From: Acetivibrio alkalicellulosi
GTDB taxonomy: Bacteria; Bacillota; Clostridia; Acetivibrionales; Acetivibrionaceae
Direction: 5' to 3'
DNA length: 64,000 nucleotides
Assembly: GCA_008125075.1 (NCBI GenBank)
Contig: VLTH01000001.1
Span: forward strand, 696,555-760,554
Below the pieces are notes generated by a model. It searched no databases and was not told the DNA's origin. It saw only the letters and a list, made by a program, of their open reading frames with translations. Of the stretch, positions 27,993-36,600 are shown in pieces. Position 1 is the first letter of the stretch. Every line of letters begins with the position of its first letter. The position numbers and the translations under genes are program-made.

Positions 27993-28913
27993 ATGAATTT
28001 ATATAATACAGATGAAGTATCGGTAGAACAAGTAAGAACGGTAGCTAATGGTATACGAAGAAGGGTTCTAGAACACACCATATTAAATAAAGGCGGATAT
28101 TTAAGTCAGGCTTGTTCTTCAGCGGAGATTTTTGCTGTTCTATACACGAAGATTTTAAAATTAAGCAAATTAAAAGCACCTATTGTACCTAAACCCTTTC
28201 CAGGAGTTCCAGGGCCTTTAAACAAAGACTATTTTACAGGGGAGAGCTATCATGGAGAGAAGGGGGCGGCTTATGACCGGTTCTATCTTTCACCATCTCA
28301 ATATTCTCTTGTGATGTATACGGCACTTATTGAAGTGGGAAGGATGTCAGAGAATGGACTTTCTGATTTTAATAAAGATGGAAGTTCATTGGAAATGATA
28401 GGAGCTGAGCATTCTCCAGGGATGGGTCTTATGGGTGGATCTCTTGGTCAGTGCATTAGTCAAGCAGCTGGTATTGCACTTTCTCGAAAATTAAAAGGTG
28501 AAGAGGGAAGAGTTTTTGTTTTTTTATCGGACGGAGAATGCCAGAGTGGACAATTTTGGGAAGCGGTTCAGTGTATGGCTTATCATAAGCTTGATAATAT
28601 GGTAATGTATGTTGATGTCAATGGATATCAATGTGATGGGAAAACCTCAACGGTCATGAATCTTGAACCCTTTGATAAACGATTAGAAGCATTTGGAGCA
28701 AGAGTGTTTCGTGTGCATGGGCATGATATAGAACGATTGGCAGCTTTGGGAAAACAAAAACCAGATGGTCGCCCATTATTTATTTTAGCAGACACATGTC
28801 CCTATAAAGGAATTGGTATATTAAAGACAAGAGAACCTAAATTTCACTATGTTAGGTTCACAAAAGATGAGGAAATCAAAGATTACCATCTGGCATTAGA
28901 GAAGATGAAATGA
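27993..28913 (+). CDS. Transketolase-like, N-terminal (ThDP-binding) subunit
   Basis: This 306-residue subunit carries the ThDP-binding half of a split transketolase. The ThDP/Mg motif is SDGECQSGQFWEA from Asp180, and ends with VDVNGYQ. Upstream are GYLSQACSSAEIFAVLY, where classical enzymes have GHLGG, and MIGAEHSPGMGLMGGSLGQC. The insertion KAPIVPKPFPGVPGPLNKDY (near residue 70) is not usual. I chose ATG 27993 because GAGGTG lies 6 bases upstream; a GTG three codons earlier overlaps that site. Its C-terminal partner is at 30170, with an mtnA-type gene between. ThDP enzymes of this type cleave ketose phosphates between C2 and C3. The changes around the active site hint at a non-standard substrate. 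Confidence 0.88.
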   Translation: MNLYNTDEVSVEQVRTVANGIRRRVLEHTILNKGGYLSQACSSAEIFAVLYTKILKLSKLKAPIVPKPFPGVPGPLNKDYFTGESYHGEKGAAYDRFYLSPSQYSLVMYTALIEVGRMSENGLSDFNKDGSSLEMIGAEHSPGMGLMGGSLGQCISQAAGIALSRKLKGEEGRVFVFLSDGECQSGQFWEAVQCMAYHKLDNMVMYVDVNGYQCDGKTSTVMNLEPFDKRLEAFGARVFRVHGHDIERLAALGKQKPDGRPLFILADTCPYKGIGILKTREPKFHYVRFTKDEEIKDYHLALEKMK

Positions 28914-28944
28914 TTATTAAAGTAGTAGGAAGTTATTTTTTGCA

Positions 28945-29048
28945 ATGAACAACGAGGATCTTTTAGAATATGTAAAAGAACATGAACTTTTTTAAAGTTT
29001 CGAGGATCAGAAAATCGACAATGGGAATTTGAAATATATTCGACATAG
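28945..29048 (+). pseudogene. Short frameshifted remnant
   Basis: An ATG at 28945 reads MNNEDLLEYVKEHELF and stops; a slip in the T6 run at 28988-28993 continues with KFRGSENRQWEFEIYST and stops at 29048. There is no ribosome site. It may be the remains of a small gene of the operon, or chance. The family is not known. Confidence 0.3.
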
Positions 29049-29076
29049 TGAAATCATTTGAAGGAGAGGGATAATA

Positions 29077-30168
29077 TTGAATGAACAAATTCAAAATCCA
29101 TTACACATTTCATCAGTTTATTTAGATGATGTGGAAAATGAACTTGTTATTTTAGATCAGACGCTTTTACCCAACGAAAAGAAATTCCTAAGACTTAAGG
29201 CTTTAGAGGAAATTGTTGAAGCCATTGTATTTCTTCGCGTGAGAGGAGCACCTGCTATTGGGATTGCAGCGGCCTTTGGGGTGTATGTATCTACTTTTTA
29301 TGATAAATCTCTACCTTTTAATAATTTGAAAGAGAAATTTTTTTACTGCAAAGAAAAGATTGCAGCATCAAGGCCTACGGCGGTAAATTTGTTTTGGGCA
29401 CTTGAGAGGATGAAAGAAAAATTTTTATCACATGAAAGCTTATGTGAGAACGAAATAAAAAAGGCACTAAAAGAGGAAGCAAACCTTATTAAGAAAGAGG
29501 ATGAAATAGTTTGCAGATCTATCGGTGAGTACGGACTATCTCTATTAAAGCCAGGCGGCTTTGTTATGACCCACTGCAACCCTGGTTCTATTGCGACGGC
29601 GAAATATGGAACGGCTTTAGCTCCACTTTATTTGGCAAAAGAAAAGGGGATTGACGTTGGCGTGTTTGCCTGTGAAACAAGACCCTTATTACAAGGTGCA
29701 AGATTGACTTCTTGGGAACTTAGTGAGGCAGGAATCGATGTAACTCTAATTTGCGACAACATGGCTTCTATTGTTATGAAAGAGGGAAAAATTCAGGCAG
29801 TATTGGTGGGGTGTGATCGTATTGCAAAAAACGGAGATACTGCAAATAAAATTGGAACCTCTGGTCTTGCAATTTTAGCTAAGCATTACAATATACCTTT
29901 TTATGTTTTTTCACCCATATCTACTATTGATTTTAGCATAGAAAGCGGAGAAGAGATTCAGATTGAAATTCGGAATCCAAAGGAAATAACAAGCCAATGG
30001 TATGAAAAACCAATGGCTCCCATTGAGGTGAAAGTATATAATCCAGCATTTGATGTGACGGATAACAGTCTTATTACAGCGATTATAACAGAAAATGGAA
30101 TTGCGTATCCTCCATTTAAAGAAAACTTAGAAAAAATAATTCAAGTAAATGGGAAAGTAGAGGTGTGA
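29077..30168 (+). CDS. mtnA: MtnA-type aldose-1-phosphate isomerase (S-methyl-5-thioribose-1-phosphate isomerase family)
   Basis: This 363-residue enzyme belongs to the eIF2B-like MtnA family that turns 5-methylthioribose 1-phosphate, or the 5-deoxyribose analogue, into the ribulose 1-phosphate form. Catalytic Cys167 lies in MTHCNPGSIAT and Asp247 in VGCDRIAKNGDTANKIGTSG. Both match the Cys160/Asp240 pair of the Bacillus enzyme with the same offset. RVRGAPAIGIAAAFGVY, ETRPLLQGARLTSWEL and the C-terminal NPAFDVTDNSLITAIITENG are also typical. Start is TTG behind GGAGAGGG; the nearby ATG is out of frame. It sits between the two transketolase halves, and its stop is one base from the next start. 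The exact substrate is not shown by sequence. Confidence 0.9.
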   Translation: MNEQIQNPLHISSVYLDDVENELVILDQTLLPNEKKFLRLKALEEIVEAIVFLRVRGAPAIGIAAAFGVYVSTFYDKSLPFNNLKEKFFYCKEKIAASRPTAVNLFWALERMKEKFLSHESLCENEIKKALKEEANLIKKEDEIVCRSIGEYGLSLLKPGGFVMTHCNPGSIATAKYGTALAPLYLAKEKGIDVGVFACETRPLLQGARLTSWELSEAGIDVTLICDNMASIVMKEGKIQAVLVGCDRIAKNGDTANKIGTSGLAILAKHYNIPFYVFSPISTIDFSIESGEEIQIEIRNPKEITSQWYEKPMAPIEVKVYNPAFDVTDNSLITAIITENGIAYPPFKENLEKIIQVNGKVEV

Positions 30169-30169
30169 T

Positions 30170-31177
30170 GTGGAAATTAATTCTAGAGTACATGCCAATA
30201 ATTTATTAAAATGGGCAAAAGATAAAAAAGAAGTGGTTGTACTATCGGCAGACCTTACTAGTTCAACAGAAATTGATGCTTTTCGGGACACTTACCCAGA
30301 TCGTTTTTTTTCCATGGGCATTGCCGAACAAAATATGTTAAGTTTTGCGGGAGGTATGGCAAGGGAGGGGTTTGTCCCTTTTGTCCACACCTTTGCGGTT
30401 TTTATATATCGTCGAGCATATGATCAAATAGCAATGTCAGTGGCATACCCAAATTTGCCTGTCAAGATGTTTGGATTTTTGCCTGGCATTATGACACCAG
30501 GAGGAGCTACCCATCAAGCCATTGAAGACATTTCTGTGATGCGCTCCCTTCCAAATATGACTATTTTAGAATGTGGTGATGCCACTGAAGTTGAATCAGT
30601 GTTAGATGTTGCGATGGAAGTGAATGGCCCTGTATATATAAGAATGTTAAGGGGCGAGATACCTAGGTTGTTTTCTCAAAATGAACCGATGAGACTAAAT
30701 CAAGTAAGGGTACTATCTAAAGGCAATGACATTACCATTATTTCATCTGGGATTTGTACAGAGGAAGCCATGAGAGCAACGACAGTATTAAAATCAAAAG
30801 GAGTATCAATTAACCACCTTCATATTTCTACGTTAAAACCATTTGATGACAATCATGTAATGGATGCCATTGCCAGTGCGAAATTTGGGGTGATTACCAT
30901 GGAGAATCATTCTGTTATTGGAGGACTTGGAACCATAATAAATGAGATAATTGCAAAGAGTGGCATGCAAAAAAAGGTTACCAACATTGGGATAAAAGAC
31001 ACCTTTATCCATGGTGCAAGTAAGCAATATCTCATGAAGGAGTATGGTCTTGATGCTATGGCACTAATTCATGAGGTGGAATCAATGATGGGCAGCAGCT
31101 ATGATATTAAAGAAAATGAATTGAAAGAGGCGTTTATTGCAGCTGTACATAGTGAAGCAAAGCCAGAAGCGCTATAA
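30170..31177 (+). CDS. Transketolase-like, C-terminal (pyrimidine-binding) subunit
   Basis: This 335-residue subunit is the partner of the gene at 27993. It has the PYR domain of ThDP enzymes with the activating Glu in GIAEQNMLSFAGGMAREG, then FVHTFAVFIYRRAYDQI, THQAIEDISVMRSLPNM and the transketolase C-terminal domain (DITIISSGICTEEAMRATTV, INHLHISTLKPFDD). The start is GTG, one base after the mtnA stop, and its ribosome site GAGGTG lies inside the end of mtnA, so the two are translationally coupled. ThDP binds between the halves, so both are needed. The gene leads straight into the RuBisCO-like protein gene 12 bases on. Confidence 0.9.
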   Translation: MEINSRVHANNLLKWAKDKKEVVVLSADLTSSTEIDAFRDTYPDRFFSMGIAEQNMLSFAGGMAREGFVPFVHTFAVFIYRRAYDQIAMSVAYPNLPVKMFGFLPGIMTPGGATHQAIEDISVMRSLPNMTILECGDATEVESVLDVAMEVNGPVYIRMLRGEIPRLFSQNEPMRLNQVRVLSKGNDITIISSGICTEEAMRATTVLKSKGVSINHLHISTLKPFDDNHVMDAIASAKFGVITMENHSVIGGLGTIINEIIAKSGMQKKVTNIGIKDTFIHGASKQYLMKEYGLDAMALIHEVESMMGSSYDIKENELKEAFIAAVHSEAKPEAL

Positions 31178-31189
31178 AAGGAGAATACT

Positions 31190-32335
31190 ATGTATTTTGA
31201 TCATATAAAAGAATACCCTTTAAGCGGGGAACGGTTTTATGTACAATATCATTTGACTGGGGACGAAAAAGAGGCTTATGAAAAGGCAAAAGACATTTGT
31301 ATAGAACAGACAGTTGAGTTTCCAGAAGATCTAATTCACAATGGTTTTATAAGAGATTCTATTTTTGGAAAAATTCAATCATTTGAAAAGATAAATGATA
31401 ATGCTTATAAAGTAATTATTAGTTATGCCATTGAAATCACTTCAAAAGAATTTACTCAGTTTTTAAATGTGTTATTTGGGAATATAAGCATTAAGCCTGG
31501 AATCCGATTAGAACACATTGGAATTTCGCCTACTTTGGAAAAATGGTTTCAAGGTCCTAAGTTTGGCATAGATGGCATAAGGGAGCGTCTTGATGTTAAA
31601 GACAAGCCTTTGTTTTTTACTGCTGTAAAGCCAATGGGACTAAGTTCTAAAGAATTGGCAAAACTGGCATATACTTTTTCATTAGGTGGTATTGATATCA
31701 TAAAGGATGACCATGGACTTAGCAACCAAGAATTTTGTCCATTTGAAGAAAGGGTAGAACTTTGTTGTAAAGCAGTCCAAAAATCAAATGACGAAACAGG
31801 AAGGAAATCCATTTTTGTACCTAATATCACGGCACCACATAGGGAAATGATAAAGAAAGCGAAATTGGCAAAAGATTTGGGTGCAGGAGGTCTTCTCATT
31901 TCTCCTGGCTTGTCGGGATTTGATGTGGTCAGGGATATTTCGATAGACCAAGGGATAGATTTACCAATTTTTTGTCATCCAGCCTTTTTGGGATCATATG
32001 TATTTGGTGAAAGCGGTATTGCACATCAGGTACTGTTTGGGGAAATTCCAAGACTTTCAGGGGCGGATGCAACCATTTTCCCAAACTTTGGTGGAAGATT
32101 TTCTTTTTCATTAGAGGAGTGTAGAAAGATTGCTACATCGGGAAAAGAGGAATATGGAAGTTTAAAACCTATTTTTCCATGCCCTGCTGGAGGAATGACA
32201 ATCAAAAACATACCTAGTTCTCTTGAGGTTTATGGAAAAGATGTGGCATTTTTGGTTGGGGGAGGAATTTTTAAATTGGGTCCTGATTTGCTTCAAAATA
32301 TAAAGGCATTTCGTAAAATATTAGATGGAAACTAA
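31190..32335 (+). CDS. RuBisCO-like protein (form IV)
   Basis: This 381-residue protein has the RuBisCO large-chain fold, N-terminal domain 1-140 and TIM barrel 150-381. The Mg site is GGIDIIKDDHGLSNQ: Lys172, Asp173-Asp174 and His175. RuBisCO has Lys-Asp-Asp-Glu, so the last ligand is changed. RuBisCO loop-6 lysine is absent, while phosphate-site glycines remain (PCPAGGMTIKNIP, FLVGGGIFKLG). It therefore should not fix CO2. Known form IV proteins enolise or isomerise methylthio-ketose phosphates in methionine salvage, or act on apionate-derived acids. AAAGGAG lies 7 bases before the ATG. The genes before it suggest a substrate made by MtnA and a product used by the split transketolase. Confidence 0.9.
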   Translation: MYFDHIKEYPLSGERFYVQYHLTGDEKEAYEKAKDICIEQTVEFPEDLIHNGFIRDSIFGKIQSFEKINDNAYKVIISYAIEITSKEFTQFLNVLFGNISIKPGIRLEHIGISPTLEKWFQGPKFGIDGIRERLDVKDKPLFFTAVKPMGLSSKELAKLAYTFSLGGIDIIKDDHGLSNQEFCPFEERVELCCKAVQKSNDETGRKSIFVPNITAPHREMIKKAKLAKDLGAGGLLISPGLSGFDVVRDISIDQGIDLPIFCHPAFLGSYVFGESGIAHQVLFGEIPRLSGADATIFPNFGGRFSFSLEECRKIATSGKEEYGSLKPIFPCPAGGMTIKNIPSSLEVYGKDVAFLVGGGIFKLGPDLLQNIKAFRKILDGN

Positions 32336-32406
32336 AATAATATAAGTTAGACATTCATGAGATAAAAACTCACCAACATAGAATGAAAAGTATAATGGGG
32401 TTGAAT

Positions 32407-33279
32407 ATGAATAAAAAAAATGATATGAAAATAGAAATTTTGCCGGATTTTATTAAGGAAGATGAGTTTATGATACTTTATCCATGTGATAAAATGACTA
32501 TTTTTACAACAAAAAAACCAAATCATCTACTTAAAGGCCAATACCAGCATCTTAATTATGAGTTTATCATAACAAAGTCTGTAGTTAAGGACTTTGTACT
32601 TGATGGAAAGAAGATAAGTATTGAGCCTGATATGGTTTTTGCTATTAATTCCATGCAGATGCATGGTACTGAGCATTTGTTATCAAACGTTTCATTTATA
32701 AGTATTCAGTTTGAAAAAGAATTCTTACATGACTTAGCCTTGGGTATATATGGAATTAAAGAGATAATGTTTTCAAATCAACCAATTCCATTATATAAAG
32801 AACTTACTGAACTTATTAATACTTACGTAAAAGAGTATGAGCAAAAGAAAGAAGGATATTTTTATATTTTAAATAATTTAAGCGTACATATTGCAGTTTC
32901 TATTTTTCGAAAAATTGGAATTATAAATCATACTAATGACTTAAAAAAAGAAAAAACTGAAAAGATTCAACAAATAATTGAGTATTTTAAAAAAAACTAT
33001 GAAAAAAACATCTCTCTTGAAAAAATATCAGACATATCTAATATGAGCAAATTTGATGTAATACGAAAATTTAAAGAAAGCACAGGAATGACACCACATG
33101 ACTATCTTTTAAATATTCGAATTATGAAGGCACTTGAATACTTAAATAATCCTACAAATAAAATAATCGATGTGGCTTTACTAAGTGGGTTTGAAAATCA
33201 CAGCCATTTTTCTAAAATCTTTAAAAAGAAAAGTGGCTTAACTCCCAGTGAATATCGCAAAAAAGTTTTATATCTTTAA
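32407..33279 (+). CDS. AraC-family transcriptional regulator
   Basis: This protein of about 290 residues has an N-terminal cupin-like sensing part (LNYEFIITKSVVKDFVLDGK, ISIEPDMVFAINSMQMHG) and two C-terminal helix-turn-helix units (ISLEKISDISNMSKFDVIRK, then IIDVALLSGFENHSHFSKIF, ending KKKSGLTPSEYRKK). Such proteins usually activate a nearby operon on binding a small ligand. I prefer ATG 32407 with GGGG 6 bases upstream; ATG 32383 is possible but has no ribosome site. It is last in the row after the RuBisCO-like gene, 70 bases on, and is the obvious candidate to regulate that operon. Confidence 0.85.
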   Translation: MNKKNDMKIEILPDFIKEDEFMILYPCDKMTIFTTKKPNHLLKGQYQHLNYEFIITKSVVKDFVLDGKKISIEPDMVFAINSMQMHGTEHLLSNVSFISIQFEKEFLHDLALGIYGIKEIMFSNQPIPLYKELTELINTYVKEYEQKKEGYFYILNNLSVHIAVSIFRKIGIINHTNDLKKEKTEKIQQIIEYFKKNYEKNISLEKISDISNMSKFDVIRKFKESTGMTPHDYLLNIRIMKALEYLNNPTNKIIDVALLSGFENHSHFSKIFKKKSGLTPSEYRKKVLYL

Positions 33280-33362
33280 AAGAATCTGAATTGTAAATTC
33301 TGAATCATTTTTATGGGACGTGTAATAAATGCGAAAATAATATGAGAGCTTCTTTACATAAG

Positions 33363-33426
33363 GTTACTATTTTTATTCAAAAAAGTTTGCTTTTTAGTGA
33401 ATTTTTAAAGATAGTAGCTTTTTTAT
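33363..33426 (+). terminator. Terminator after the AraC gene
   Basis: GTTACTAT pairs with ATAGTAGC (one G-T), a looser inner stem joins ATTC and GAAT, and TTTTTT follows. It lies 85 bases past the AraC stop and before the leader of the giant gene. Confidence 0.6.
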
Positions 33427-33577
33427 GTTTATTGAATCTGAAATAACTAACTTGATTGACATATGACAATATTAGAACAAAAACATGCAATTAAGTTATA
33501 GATATAAGATATATTTTTTGATATAATTTTTAAAAAGGTTTTAACACATCAAAAGTATATATTTGTTTTACTACTAG

Positions 33578-33601
33578 GACGTGCATATTTTTTTGTACGT
33601 C
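33578..33601 (+). promoter_or_regulatory. Leader hairpin of the giant surface protein gene
   Basis: GACGTGCA and TGTACGTC pair over 8 bases with one wobble across a T-rich loop, 39 bases before the start codon. A TATAAT box at 33524-33529 fits a promoter just upstream, so the hairpin would be near the 5' end of the mRNA. The ribosome site is AAGGGGCG. Confidence 0.4.
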
Positions 33602-33639
33602 TATTTTAAATTTAATAACTTTAAGGGGCGAAATATAAT

Positions 33640-36600
33640 ATGAAAAAAATTAGCAAGCACATTGCAATTGTTTTAATTGCAATATTAACAATTCAATTGT
33701 TAAACTTTTCTTTCAACCAAACAAATCAGAAAACACAGGTTTATGCTAATGAAGAGTATAATATCTCAGAAGATAATAATAATTTATTATTAGATTTCTT
33801 AGATGAAATCACAGGAGATTTTATACAAGAAGAGAGTAATGACATATCTTATCCTGAAATTCAAAATGAAACAGATGACAGCTTAAAAACATACTCAAAA
33901 GATGAGGAAGATATTTTTCCTGTTATAGAACTTTCAGATATAAAAGAGGATGAGGAATTAGAGTCTCATGATGAAATAGAAATACTCTTAAATTCAGATA
34001 GAGGAAAAGAAGAACTTATAAATCTCCAAGCTAATAATGAAGAAGATATAATTATATTAAATTCCGATAATAAAGAAAATCCTAATTCAGACCCATCGCC
34101 TATTATAATAAATTCTTTTGTTCAACTAGAAGAAGATACTGTTTACGGAGATGTTACAATAGAAGGCGGAAGTGTGTTTTTGAATGGATATACCCTAACT
34201 GTAGAAGGAAATCTTGTGCAAAACGGGGGAAGCCTAAATATAAATGATGGTCAACTAATAATAGATGGGAATTATATAAATAGTGGATCCTCCTATTTTG
34301 AAATGTCTAGTGATAATGACTACATGTTAGTTAAGGGTGATTTCTTTATGAATTCAAGTTATTACACTTATATGTATGCAGGAACTCTAGACATAAAAGG
34401 AGACTTTACTCAGACATGTATTTATGACTGGGGAGATAATTTTATGCCAGTTGGAAGTCATAAGACAGTATTTAGTGGAGACTCTTTGCAAACAATCAAC
34501 TTTCAAACCCCTAGATCTAAATTTAATATACTTGAAATTCAAAACCATTCAGATGAAGGAGTAGAGTTTAAGCAGCATATTAATGCTAATACTTTTATTG
34601 ATAACGGATGTGTAGTAAAATATCCTGGTTCAGAATATTTAGGATGGACTTTAGAAGGAAATATGCAGCATGATGGAAATTTGTATCTTGGTGCAGGTAC
34701 TTTAGACTTAAATGGCTACAACCTAACAGTTACAGGTGACTTTATACAATCTGGTGGAACAGCTTTTATAAATGGAGGAGAGCTTTTAATATCTGGTGAT
34801 TATAGGTTGCAGACAGAATTTGAAGATGCTAGAGGAAATAAAGATTACATACATAGTATGGGCGGTTTAAAAATGGTGAAAGAAAATGATTATGTAAAAA
34901 TAGATGGCAGCTTTATAAATCAAAGTCAAAAAGCACATGGAGGTTATTTAACAGATGGAATTCTAGAAGTATTAGGTGACTTCTTTGTATATGGTTCTTT
35001 TGGTCATGGCGAAATGGAAGGTTATGGTCATAGTGAAATGGAAGGCTTTGGAGAAGGTGAAGAAGAAGGTTATGGTGGCAATTTTCATGCATTAGGGAAT
35101 CATAAATTAATACTTAGTGGAGAAAATCATCAGAAAGTTATGTTTGAAGATTCCTCAAGCAACAGTTCTTGCATAAATATTTTAGAGATAACAAATAGCT
35201 CAACACAAGGGGTAGAATTTTTATCAAATGTTGTAGTTGCAGGAGAACTTAAAGATACAACTTCTAATATAATAGGTAGTATTGTCTTAGGGAAGAATGC
35301 AATAATTAGTTGGGATACATGGAAATACGATCTTAGCATGGAAGAGCGTACTTTAGATAAAGATTTAACAATAGAAGGCAGACTATCACTATATAGAGGA
35401 ACTTTAGATTTAAGTGGATATATACTTAGTGTAGGAGAGTTAAATCTTAGCTATAGTAATATTGACATAAATGGTGGTCAACTTGAAGTAGAAAATGATT
35501 TCTCACAATATGGCGGAGAAGTCAATGTAAACCAAGGTCAGCTTAAAATTTTAAATGATTTTAATCAGTACGGTGGAGAAGTGAATATAAACAAGGGTTA
35601 TCTTCAGGTGGGAAGAGATTATTTAATGAGTCATTATACACATCTTATTATGAATAATGAAGATGATCATGTTTTAATAGAAGGAGATTTTAATTGTAAT
35701 GTATTCTACAACCTATATAGTTATCTTATAGACGGCGTATTAGAAGTAAAAGGACATTTTAATCATAAAAAAGCTTTTAGCTGGACCGATGCGCCAGGTT
35801 TTAGTGCCTCAAAAAATCATAAGACAATACTAAGTGGTGACAGTCTTCAAATAGTAACTTTTGAGACAACAGGAGTATTTAACATACTAGAAATTAAAAA
35901 CTATTCAGAGGAAGGTGTTGAATTTAGGCAGCCTATAAATGCAAATATATTTATTGATAATGGATGTGTTATAATAGCTCCTGATAGTGAACCACCAACA
36001 ATTCCACAAAATTTAGAGTTAATATCAAAATTATATAACAGTATTTCTTTTTCATGGGAAGAATCTACCGACAATGTAGAGGTAGAAGGTTATATTGTGT
36101 ATAGAAATGGATGGCAAATTGCAAATGTAAGCCATAATGAATATACAGATATAGGACTTTATACTGACACCACATATTATTATAGTGTAAAAGCATATGA
36201 TGTTAATGGAAACATATCTGACTTTAGTAATGAATTGATTGTAACGACTGACCCTGATACAGAAGCTCCTACTGCACCTCAAAACTTAACTATAATTGGA
36301 AGAACAGAGAATTCAGTATACCTAACATGGACGCCATCGACGGATAATGTAGGAGTTGCAAGTTACAGAATATATAAAAACGGTATTGAAGTAGGATTTT
36401 CAAGAACAACATGGTATAGTGAACTAAATATTGAGCCAGGTACACATATCTATACAGTTAGAGCCTATGATGAATCAGGAAACTATTCTGAAGAAAGCAA
36501 CTTTGTTTTATATGACAACATGCCACCAACAATTCCACAAAATCTAACTGCAATTTCAGTTACACAATCGACAATATCATTAGTGTGGGAAGAGTCTACA

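Noticed and set aside
31190-32335. True CO2-fixing RuBisCO
   Set aside because: Loop-6 lysine is missing, the metal ligand Glu is His, and no phosphoribulokinase is near.
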